Below, piece after piece: positions 56,116-64,000 of a stretch of DNA of 64,000 nt. The DNA is from Larix kaempferi. Lineage: Eukaryota > Streptophyta > Pinopsida > Pinales > Pinaceae. The position numbers and the translations under genes were made by a program. Position 1 is the first letter of the stretch. Each line of letters opens with the position of its first letter. The stretch is from the NCBI GenBank assembly GCA_027924585.1, contig BSBM01000096.1:5207501-5271500 (forward strand), in the 5' to 3' direction. The notes beneath the pieces were generated by a model. That model did no database searches. It saw only the letters and a list, made by a program, of their open reading frames with translations, and was not told the origin of the DNA.

Positions 56116-56773
56116 ATAAACATTAGAGAGATTTTGAGGTAAAAAATGGCCTCCTAAGAGATGTACTAAAAAAGTATGAGATATATTAAAATATTATGAG
56201 TTAGGGGTTTTATGGGGTAGGTATATATGACAAGTCACCTTCTACACTATTTTCTATGCACAATATAAATAACCATGGTTGAGTTACTTTTCAAAATTCA
56301 CTAGAAATAAAATTAATAAAATAATTCTACATTGATATGACTAAGATTCATATTAAATTCCCAAAATATTATTGTCCTTTATCATTTATTTCTCTTGAAC
56401 TTGCAAATTAAATTAAATAATAAAAAACATTTTTAAGAGCTATTTTTTTAATTTATGTTGACTTTTTATATTTAGTACATTTTTCATCAATTTACTATAA
56501 TGTGATTTAATTGAAAATTTATTTACATGTAAAATGTTAATAATATTATTATAATCCACATTGTATTATTATCATTATTCTTTATTCATTAAATCTATAT
56601 TGGTAAATTAATATCAAAATCATAATATTAATATATATGTGTGTGTGCGCTTATAAATTAGTTTGGCATTATAATATTAAATAAAATGGAGTGAATATAT
56701 AATTAAAAATTAAAAATTAAAAATATGAAAATGACAAAAATATTATTTTATGAAAAAATGTGAAAGGAATACA

Positions 56774-56808
<35 letters not shown>

Positions 56809-57285
56809 TAGTTTGGCAGTATGGTATTAAATAGAATGGAGTGAATATATAATTTAAAATTAAAAACATGAAAATGACAATATATTATTTTATAAAAAAA
56901 TGTGAAAAGACATTCTTTATGAATTATGAGTACTTTACTTGAAAATGACAATAATATTATTTTATGAAAAAGTGTGAAAAGACATTCATTATGAGTATTT
57001 TACTTGAAAATGACAATAATATTATTTTATGAAAAAATGTTAAAGGACTTTCATTATGAGTACTTGCTTTATGACTTAAAAGTACTTATACCACTATCTT
57101 GGTTAACTATGGGTTTTCATCCACCATAGAAAATTTGACAAATAAGCATTCTTAATTCATGTAATGCTACATCAACCATGGGGGATGATGTCATCTACTA
57201 GAATGTGATTGGTTGATTTTTATGGTACATTTTCTTTGTTTTGAAGCCCATTTTTTACCTCAAAATTTCTCTAATGAATGTTTAT
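56116..57285. mobile_element. Candidate 1.17-kb element with ~35-bp terminal inverted repeats
   Basis: 56116-56149 reads ATAAACATTAGAGAGATTTT then GAGGTAAAAAATGG; the reverse complement of 57248-57285 reads ATAAACATTCATTAGAGAAA then TTTTGAGGTAAAAAATGG, a match broken only by a 4-base insertion and one change. The inside is very AT-rich, non-coding, and holds direct subrepeats of TGAAAATGACAATAATATTA (four) and TTAGTTTGGCA (two). It interrupts repeat cluster II. No target duplication could be fixed, so a DNA-transposon/MITE identity is probable rather than proven. Confidence 0.5.
56769..56803 (+). repeat. (ATAC)n microsatellite
   Basis: Eight perfect ATAC units followed by ATATATAT, inside the AT-rich candidate element. 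Confidence 0.95.
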
Positions 57286-57384
57286 TTTGTTTCTGTATCC
57301 TTTTATTATTTTTCATATTCGAAAATTACCTGTTGTGTGGATTTTACTGCGAGTTTTTACCAGGGTTCGTCTTCTCCATTTTTT

Positions 57385-57580
57385 TCAGCTTAAATGAAGG
57401 GTCGGGCGACCCTTCTTGTGCTTAGTATTTTTGCCGTCTTCACCAGTCAGGATATACATGAATTGATAGCCTATACTTCGTAGGTTGAATATTTGCACAA
57501 TTCCCTCATAAATGAAGGGGCAATCGACCCTTCTTCTGCCCACTATTATTTTCATACTAGTTCTATACTGCCAGAATATT
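57385..57580 (-). repeat. Palindromic repeat cluster II, second part
   Basis: AATGAAGGGTCGGGCGACCC (57393 on), CAATTCCCTCATAAATGAAG (about 57498 on) and GGGGCAATCGACCCTTCTTC. It matches 55240-55390 almost phrase for phrase. Confidence 0.75.
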
Positions 57581-58053
57581 GACAGAGATCGACGGTTACA
57601 AAATCTTGATGGGTGGAAGGACAGATCTACTGACCACATGTTTCGATGGTGCAGATTTGATAGGGAAAGGCATCAACATCGATGGTTTAGTTCGCAGATT
57701 GAACATGCATGGAGTATCGGCACGTTCCAAATTCATGAACCTCAGTAAAGGCCGCACGTTTGGACGGTCAGGATGCGGACAGGGTCCAAATCGACAGTTG
57801 ATAATAACTACATAGATCTAAGGTGCGAGGAAGGCGGCGTTTGATAGATTGAAAACTGCAGAAGGCCGCGGGGATAAGCATGGAAGGAGATCAATGGTAC
57901 CAGATCGATCATGCAAGATGGATGGCTTAGAGAAATTCCTTTATCGCTAGAGGTGCAAGAATGATAGGAAAGGATAGAAAATTTGGAAATGGGATATTCC
58001 CTTAAACTTAAAATTCTTTTTCTGGTTCTCCCTCAATGGAAGACTAAAGAACT
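57581..58053 (+). other. Spacer before the RNase H frame
   Basis: Higher GC than its surroundings (ATCGACGG, GATGCGGACAGGG). No clear frame; the minus and plus frames at 57385-57815 contradict each other and show no motif. It may be the 5'-truncated remnant of the element whose RNase H follows. Confidence 0.35.
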
Positions 58054-58494
58054 GATGGAGCAACATCAGATGGAAGATTTGCAACAGGAGGCATATTAAT
58101 GCTAAATTCTGATCGCCATTTCAAATGTATGCTAAACTATGGATCAGGCACAAACACGAAAGCTGAACTTCTTGGCATATGGTGTATGTTGAAAGTTGCC
58201 AATCTTTTTGGTTTAAATGTTTTGAAAGTATTCGGTGATTCGAGGGTAACAATTAAATGGGCTCAAGCAGACTACAAGCTTAAAATCGTTGAACTTGAGC
58301 ATTGGTGTCAAATGATCCGCTCAGAAATCCAGTTTTTCAAAATCATCTCCTTTGAGCATATATATAGGCAGCACAACAATGATGCAGATAAGCTTTCAAA
58401 AGATGTAATGAAAAAAGAAGGTGGTTATTTGTTTTGGGAGGAAATTATTGATCACTTATGTTTTGATAAGGGATCAGTAAAGTTATTTGACTAA
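58054..58494 (+). CDS. RNase H domain, probable LINE 3'-end fragment
   Basis: One open frame from GAT at 58054 (ATG at 58099) to TAA/TGA at 58494: DGATSDGRFATGGILMLNSD, YGSGTNTKAELLGIWCMLKV, VFGDSRVTIKWAQ, LKIVELEHWCQMIRSEIQFF, SFEHIYRQHNNDADKLSKDV. Its acidic residues sit in DGA, KAELLG, FGDSR and NNDADKL, as in RVT_3-type RNase H at the C-terminus of plant LINEs. The catalytic set is complete and no stop interrupts the domain. Upstream RT is absent, as expected for a 5'-truncated LINE copy. A stop lies just before the DGA block. Confidence 0.75.
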   Translation, partial: DGATSDGRFATGGILMLNSDRHFKCMLNYGSGTNTKAELLGIWCMLKVANLFGLNVLKVFGDSRVTIKWAQADYKLKIVELEHWCQMIRSEIQFFKIISFEHIYRQHNNDADKLSKDVMKKEGGYLFWEEIIDHLCFDKGSVKLFD

Positions 58495-58659
58495 GCCATA
58501 TTTTGGACTGCTTTTTTACCTTAGTACAACAGATAAGTTTCTAAATAGCTGAAAGTTTTTTATTTTTCTGGTAGAAGGATGAAATTCTTAGACTGTTTTT
58601 GAGAAAATATTGTAATTTTCTAGGAAGTCTTTTTGACAATATCTCGTTTACTTCGGTTC
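58495..58659 (+). other. Probable 3' untranslated remnant of the LINE
   Basis: AT-rich with TTTTTTATTTTT runs and no coding potential. GGTTC (58655-58659) is the base run next to element C. Confidence 0.4.
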
Positions 58660-59266
58660 TGTTAAATTTTGAGCATTAATTCACAATACTCTAGGATCTT
58701 CACTGAGAGAATAACATATACAGTATATCAATGCATAACAATCACAATAAGCATGACAAGCATCACAAGAATCAAAAGCATGAGAGACAAGAGACATAGA
58801 GTTTCCGTGGAGAAAACCCTAAGGTGAAAAACCCCACAACTTCCTCAGAGATAGAGAGGGAAATGGCTCAACCAAAGTACAACCAAAATACACTTGAGAT
58901 AGTCTCCTAGTAGCAGATGATCCTCCTCCTCACTAGTGCGCCACTTTCTGAGTGAGAGAGATGTGACTTTCCGAATGATCTAAATAGAGATCTCCTGATC
59001 TCTATTTATACTAACCTGTTTTCCCAGTGACCTTATGGGGCCGACTTGTCTAGCTAGGTACATCCAAAATATAATATATATATTTCAGGGCTGACCCCAC
59101 ACATGGTGGTCTAATATCCCATCAGCAAGTACACACACTTGCGACACTTGTCAATCCACATGACGATACTTCCTTATAGAGAAATAACACATCTCTAATA
59201 AGGGTACAATAAATATATATGAAATACATAGATGAAATACATTCCGAAGTTACATATACATCAACA
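58660..59266 (-). repeat. 3' LTR of element C (607 bp)
   Basis: In plus reading it begins TGTTAAATTTTGAGC and ends ATATACATCAACA. The TATA word appears as TATTTATA at 59003-59010 beside the same palindrome as in LTR A, here with one mismatch (GAGATCTCCTGATCTC). Confidence 0.92.
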
Positions 59267-59499
59267 ATCCCTCTTAACTAGGAAGGTATTTCTCGACACA
59301 GATCTGCTAGACAAGTCTTGTTGTCGGGATCATCGTCATCGATGCATCGTTATCATCATCTTCACTGCTGCTGGTATCTCAACCAATCTCTGACTCTACT
59401 CATCATAGGAAGTTCTACAGAGCCAGTCCTTTTTCATACTGGATGTAGGCCCACCACCTGCAAGTCTTCATCATCACTGGCCATACTGTGGAAATCTCA

Positions 59500-60110
59500 A
59501 GACTTATTACGTGCGTCACAAAACCTTAAAAGAGTCTCTTGACTAGAAAGAACCCTAAAGAGCATCTGAGGCCTTTTTCATCCTGTTTAGATCTCCAGGA
59601 CTTATTACATGTGACCCCACCATAAAACCTCGAAAGAGAATCCCAGGACTAATTACGAGCACAAGGCTCAACCTATCAGATCTCCCAGGGCACAAATTAC
59701 ATGTGGTCACCACAAAACCTTGAAAGAGCATCCCAAGACTGATTATGAGCACAAGGCTCAACCTATTGGATCTCCTAGGGCACAAATTACATGTGGTCAT
59801 AGAAAAAACTCGAAAGAGCATCCTAGGACTGATTACGAGCACACAGATCAACTTATCGGATATCCCAGGGCACAAATTACATGCCATAGGACAAAACCTC
59901 AAAAGAGCATCTGCCAGATATCCCAGGGCACAGATTACATGCCATAGGCAAAACCTCAAAAGTCTATCTGCAGATCTCCCAGGGCACAAATTATATGTCC
60001 TCCCAAGCAAAACCTCGAAAGAGCATTTGCCAGATATCCCAGGGTACAAATTACATTCCATAGGAAAAACCTCGAAAGACTATCTACAAATCTCCCAGGG
60101 CACAAATTAC
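59500..60110 (-). repeat. Tandem array in the 3' untranslated part of element C
   Basis: Units of about 107 and 63 bp repeat CCCAGGGCACAAATTACATG, AAAACCTCGAAAGAGCAT and GCCAGATATCCCAGGG. They are the reverse complement of the words in 23000-23580 of A. Open frames on both strands (59555-60061, 59745-60248) arise from repetition and are not genes. Confidence 0.88.
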
Positions 60111-60111
60111 A

Positions 60112-60566
60112 TGCTTATCTGCACAACCTGTTCCACAGTCAGTTTGATTCTCCATCAAGGTTTTGAATTCCTTGAACTTATCAAACACCTCATCTTTGTT
60201 TTTCAAGAAGTATACCCAAGTCTTCCAGGAGAAGTCATCAATAAATGAGACATAGTAAAGATACCCACTTAGAGAACTGGATGACATAGGACCACATACA
60301 TCTGAGTGGATGATTTCCAGGATATCTTTTGCCTTGCTTTCACTGCTTGGGAAATCCTTCTTAATATTCTTACCTTTTGCACATCCTTTACAAACACCTT
60401 CATGTTTGGTCTTGATTTCAGGAAGACCCTCTACAGCCTTGCTTGCAATTGGAAGTGCCCTATAGTGCATATGAGCAAGTATTTTATGCCAAACTTCACT
60501 TGGCTCCATGGATTCATGCACCATGGCATGTTTAGGTTGTCCTTTTAATTTATACAAACCTCCCTC
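60112..60566 (-). pseudogene. Element C integrase N-terminal part, truncated
   Basis: Frame 60084-60557: MYKLKGQPKHAMVHESMEPS, EVWHKILAHMHYRALPIASK, GVCKGCAKGKNIKKDFPSSE, then DILEIIHSDVCGPMSSSSLS and YVSFIDDFSWKTWVYFLKNK. WH...AH.HY...L and C.GC form the zinc-binding HHCC finger; HSDVCGP and FIDDFSW hold the first two acidic residues of the DDE core. After LMENQTDCGTG (near 60120) the text changes abruptly to the 3' array, so the deletion begins inside the core. A TAA (60567-60569) splits this frame from the protease part where A has CAA. Confidence 0.9.
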
Positions 60567-61346
60567 TTACTCTCCAATCACAACTGCATCATCTATGGTA
60601 TTTCCCTTTGGCCACATTAGGACTTGGCCATCCACAAATGCAACCCTCATACCTTTTGCATCCAATGCAGAGATGGAGAGTAAGTTCTTCTTGAGCCCAG
60701 GTACATAAAGGACTTCTTTCATCTTCAAATATTTTCCAGAATCTAGGTTGTAGGAGGCTTCACCACTTCCTTTGATTGGGTATTGATAATCATCCCCAAG
60801 TTTCACCTTATGGGATGATTCATGTTCAGATAGATTCACAAAGGATTCCTTAAACCCAGTCATGTGTTTGGAAGCCCCACTATCAATCAACCAATCATTA
60901 CAACCATGGGAGATAGTACCTGTGAGAGCAGAGATTAGAACATACTCTTCTTCACTTGATGAGTCATCATCACTATCACTTTCTGCCCTAGCCTTCTTAT
61001 TTGGGGGTTCATCATCTTCGGAAGCATGAGCATGATATCTTGTTTTTTTATTCTTATTCTTCTTATTGAAGTTGTTGTTGTTGTCTTTCTTCTTCTTGGG
61101 ACAATCTGAAGCAAAGTGTCCCTTCTCATTGCAACTGAAGCATCTGAGATCTTTCTTATCTTTATGATAATGGTGGTGTGAGAATCTCCTGTTAAGAGAT
61201 GATTCTTTCTTGGACTTTCCTTTCCTGGCATATGCTATGAGAGCTTGATCTTCATTTCCCATATTTTCTTCTCGGGCCACAAGCCTAGCTTCTTCTTGAG
61301 AGCATTCTTCCAGCAATTTGTTGAAGGAGATCAACTTTTTCCTCAC
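60567..61346 (-). pseudogene. Element C Gag zinc knuckle and aspartic protease
   Basis: An open frame of 259 codons: KLISFNKLLEECSQEEARLV, CFSCNEKGHFASDCPKKKKD (CCHC knuckle), acidic/Lys linker, DWLIDSGASKHMTGFKESFV (protease DSG), MKEVLYVPGLKKNLLSISAL, FVDGQVLMWPKGNTID. It closely matches 18959-19741 of A and shows the original frame across the point where A lost a base. It is part of the Gag-Pol polyprotein, so its own ATG is not the real start. Confidence 0.9.
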
Positions 61347-61841
61347 ACAAATTCCTTGAATAAAGGAATCTCATGACCTGGGTAGGCCATTTAGAGTGGG
61401 CATCACCACTTCACCATTCTCCACCATTTCATCCACTGCTTCTAGTTGTTCCTTGATCTAGGAGACCCTTGAAAAATAAGATTGAATGGTTTCTCCATTC
61501 TAAAACTTTACTCCTTTCAATTGGTTCCACAGGGTCATCTTCCGATTTATGTTCTTCCCTTCAAATAGCTTGGTCAAAGAGTCAAACATCTCCTTGGGTG
61601 TCTTTAGAGAAGACACATGGGGTATGAGATGGTCTTTGATAGAATCAACAATGATTCTCTTTGCCTTGACCAATTTTTTCTTATGCAATACCTTAGCCTA
61701 TTCATCCTCTAGGATAGGGATGTCTTCTTTTACACATGAGTCCAACTCATTCTCTTCCATGATTAACCCAATCCTATACTTCCAAGCTCGGAATTTATCA
61801 GCTCCTTCAAGCTTATCCACAAGCTTGGTGTGGTGAGACAT
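61347..61841 (-). pseudogene. gag: Element C copia Gag, N-terminal part
   Basis: From MSHHTKLVDKLEGADKFRAW (61841 down) through IGLIMEENELDS to ILEDE, a TAG (61698-61700), then KLVKAKRIIVDSIKDHLIPH, PKEMFDSLTKLFEGKNINRK, WNQLKGVKF and further broken text to 61347. It corresponds to 18432-18960 in A. The frame can be opened to an ATG at 61889, but MSHHTK matches the family start. Confidence 0.85.
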
Positions 61842-62403
61842 CTTAAAGAGTACTTCAAATGGAAATAGAAAAGATTTAGGTCTTACCACTTGAAATGCTG
61901 AAAATTGGATCTGGTCCCGGATTAGGGTTTGTCGAAAAAACCCTAAAAATTCAAAATGTGAATTTCAATTTTTTGAAAGGATAGAAAGATGCGATTTGAT
62001 GAGCTGATCAGCCTGGTGTATTCAGAATTTGAGATCAGCAAAGCTTTACCCTTCAGATTTGCCTTTTTGTCCTCCCGGGTTCACTAGGGAGAGCCCTGAA
62101 TTAGGGTTTGAGTTTCCCGGAGATCTACCCAGCCAAAAATCTCAATACAAAGCTCTAAAATTTGATTTTTGCAAGGAGCTTCCAGCTATGTCTTCAGATT
62201 TCAAAAATTCTTATTTTTGTGGAAACCCTAATTTTTAGGGCCAAATCTGAAAATGCTCAAAATTGAATTCTGATTGGATAGATAGATTCTCCTTGATGAG
62301 TAGAGTCAATCTACTATACTGCTTTTCCAAAATATGTGGAGAGAAACCCAATAAATAAGAAACTCAAGTTTTCGTCATTGCAAAATGTCTTCTTCTTAGG
62401 TTA
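61842..62403 (-). other. Leader of element C
   Basis: Non-coding; matches 17871-18431 of A over its length. The plus-strand frame 62029-62238 and its counterpart 18036-18245 (minus, in A) are mirror shadows of this conserved leader, not genes. Confidence 0.7.
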
Positions 62404-62415
62404 GCTCTGATACCA
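62404..62415 (-). other. Primer-binding site of element C
   Basis: Minus-strand TGGTATCAGAGC abuts the LTR at 62416. Confidence 0.9.
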
Positions 62416-63022
62416 TGTTAAATTTTGAGCATTAATTCACAATACTCTAGGATCTTCACTGAGAGAATAACATATACAGTATATCAATGCATAACAATCA
62501 CAATAAGCATGACAAGCATCACAAGAATCAAAAGCATGAGAGACAAGAGACACATAGTTTTCGTGGGGAAAACCCTAAGGTGAAAAACCCCACAACTTCC
62601 TCAGAGATAGAGAGAGCAATGGCTCAACCAAAGTACAACCAAAATACACTTAAGATAGTCTCCTAGTAGCATAATATCCTCCTCCTCACTAGTGCACCAC
62701 TTTCTGAGTGAGAGAGATATGACTTTCCGAATGATCTAAATAGAGATCTCCTGATCTCTATTTATACTAACCTGTTTTCCCAGTGACCTTATGGGGCCGA
62801 CTTGTCTAGCTAGGTACATCCACAATATTATATATATATTTTAGGGTCGACCCCACACATGGTGGTCTAATAACCCATCAGCAAGTACACACACTTGCGA
62901 CACTTGTCAATCCACATGACGACACTTCCTTATAGAGGAATAACACATCTCTAATAAGGGTACAATAAATATATATGAAATACATAGATGAAATACATTC
63001 CGAAGTTACATATACATCAACA
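62416..63022 (-). repeat. 5' LTR of element C (607 bp)
   Basis: Same ends and length as 58660-59266; about twenty differences by eye, for example near 62550-62560 and 62830-62870. Confidence 0.92.
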
Positions 63023-64000
63023 AGCTCTCTAGTGAGTCAAGGAACCTCATGGAACATCATATACTATTTGATTCAGTTTTGAATAACAATAGTATGATTT
63101 TTTTCTTTTGAAAAAAATGGATTATAATGTTCATGTATTTAATTATGCTTGATATGCTCAAACTGTGGAATGAATGTGTAAATAAATGTAAGCCATGAAT
63201 ATGATATGTTAAGCTTGTTAACAGTGGCTTCGCCTCATTGACTCTACATTTAGATGACCAAATCCCAACATTGAATTTGAAAAGAAGTAAATCCAAAAAT
63301 TGAATGGCATCTATTCGTGACTCATATGAAGTTTTTCTTTGTTTAAATTCAAATTCACCATCAATAATCTCTTCCCTCTTTTTTACTCTTTCCCCTCCAA
63401 CAATATTTTTTTTATTTCCTTTTTTTTTTTGTCTTTTGGAGTCATTTTCTGTGACTTTCTTGCAAAATAGAAAACCTTCCATTTCTAAAATCAATAACAT
63501 TTTTGTATGGGGAGATGCACAAAAATATTGCTTATCATTTTTGTTTTATTTCGAGGTAGAAAATATTCTTTGTCTTTTATCTGTCAATGGCAGGCCAACA
63601 TTTGAATGGTGAGTAACATCGCTGGAGACACTGCATTTTGACACTAAGGAGCCCTCTCCAGGTTCAATATTGTCCAAGCCCTCTTCTTGTGTTGTATTTT
63701 CCAATATCTTGCCTGATCCATTATTCTCCAATGTGATTTGTTGGCCAATCTCCAGGGACATCGTCGATCTGTGAAAAATCAGTTTTTACCTTATTGTGTT
63801 GTTTGGTAGTTCTTTGTGGATTCTCTATCACATCCACTTTCGTCATCGGATAGTATAATTTGATTGGAGGATACATGGGTATGATTTTTATTTGAAGCTC
63901 TAGTAGAATAGGAATTTAAAGAAGTTATTGAACATTATTAACTGAGAAAAGTAAAATAAAATCAAAGACATCTGAAAATGTTAATAGAAATACCTTGTTT
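63023..64000. other. Unassigned right end
   Basis: No recognised gene. A pyrimidine-rich tract (63360-63440) ends in TTGCAAAATAG, and AATG|GTGAGTAAC at about 63608 is a good plus-strand donor. On the minus strand TTTTTCACAG|ATCGACGATG near 63772 opens a 71-codon acidic frame (63546-63761, SLEIGQQITLENNGSGKILE). Either could be an exon scrap; the evidence does not choose between them. Confidence 0.3.

Larger units (their letters stand above)
58660..63022 (-). mobile_element. Element C: internally deleted copia element, same family as A, inverse orientation
   Basis: Two 607-bp LTRs (58660-59266 and 62416-63022) are reverse complements of LTR A. The primer site GCTCTGATACCA (62404-62415, plus-strand reading) and polypurine tract ATCCCTCTTAACT (59267-59279) stand in the right places. 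The order on the minus strand is leader, Gag, zinc knuckle, protease, integrase N-terminus, then directly the 3' tandem array and LTR; the rest of integrase, RT and RNase H are missing. Flanks GGTTC and AGCTC agree at three of five bases and may be a decayed target duplication. About twenty LTR differences put its age near that of A. Confidence 0.92.

Noticed and set aside
57385-57815. Several overlapping 78-84-codon frames on both strands
   Set aside because: No domain in any; part is palindromic repeat, part probable remnant upstream of the RNase H fragment.
59555-60248. Overlapping frames of 168 and 167 codons on opposite strands
   Set aside because: Both come from the tandem array of element C and change when compared with the matching array of A.
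62029-62238. Frame on plus strand repeated as 18036-18245 minus
   Set aside because: Conserved leader of copia family A/C read on the wrong strand; not kept as protein.
63304-63612. 102-codon plus frame (Phe/Leu-rich)
   Set aside because: Composed mainly of a T-rich tract; only its end near a good GTGAGT donor is of interest, too little for a gene call.
1-64000. tRNA, rRNA, riboswitch or organelle-derived sequence
   Set aside because: No cloverleaf, rRNA-like or plastid/mitochondrial gene text was noticed; the tRNA-like words are retroelement primer-binding sites only.

Overview
The window is plant nuclear DNA, AT-rich and almost entirely built from LTR retrotransposons and their remains. 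No complete host gene, tRNA, rRNA or CRISPR array was seen. Copia primer-binding sites (TGGTATCAGAGC), plant-type gypsy gag/pol fragments, a Tat-lineage layout, and scraps of leucine-rich-repeat (LRR) coding exons with GT-AG introns point to a seed plant with a large genome. A gymnosperm would fit, but that is inference; the species cannot be read from the sequence. All dating and divergence statements are by-eye comparisons.

Layout. 1-13000: minus-strand remains of a gypsy-type element (gag at 6163-7095, apparently continuing at 1-1295, plus a long degenerate open frame of unknown function at 8100-12969). It is split by a non-coding LTR element (2181-6162), whose 5' LTR itself holds a 1441-bp solo LTR (2587-4027). 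14066-41335: a Tat-like gypsy element (D) with 921-bp LTRs and target duplication CATAT. Its gag is interrupted by a copia element (A, 17264-32221, TSD CTTTT), whose 3' LTR is in turn interrupted by a second, very young, non-autonomous copia element (B, 24040-31835, TSD GTCGG). LTR divergence falls in the order D > A > B, as the nesting demands.

The outer element D keeps gag, protease, an integrase tail and a separate RNase H frame with all four acidic residues, but reverse transcriptase and most of the integrase are gone. Downstream, on the opposite strand, it carries a gene-like unit (36917-38350) with a TATA box and a GT-AG intron whose removal joins two blocks in frame. This antisense spliced gene inside a retrotransposon is the most interesting object in the window.

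41336-48490: unassigned DNA, a lone copia LTR (44159-44715), a gypsy reverse-transcriptase remnant and a 5'-truncated copia element on the minus strand. 48490-57600: a mosaic of repeatedly duplicated pieces of a decayed LRR gene, minisatellites, and two inverted clusters of a palindromic repeat built on GAAGGGTCG/CGACCCTTC; a 1.17-kb element with inverted ends lies inside the second cluster. 57960-58494: the RNase H end of what is probably a 5'-truncated LINE. 58660-63022: a third copia element (C, minus), same family as A, deleted for everything between the integrase core and the 3' repeats. 63023-64000: nothing assignable.

Nearly all coding regions carry stops and frameshifts. Several stops fit C-to-T change at former CAG or CAA codons. 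None of the elements could move by itself; B must have been mobilised in trans.
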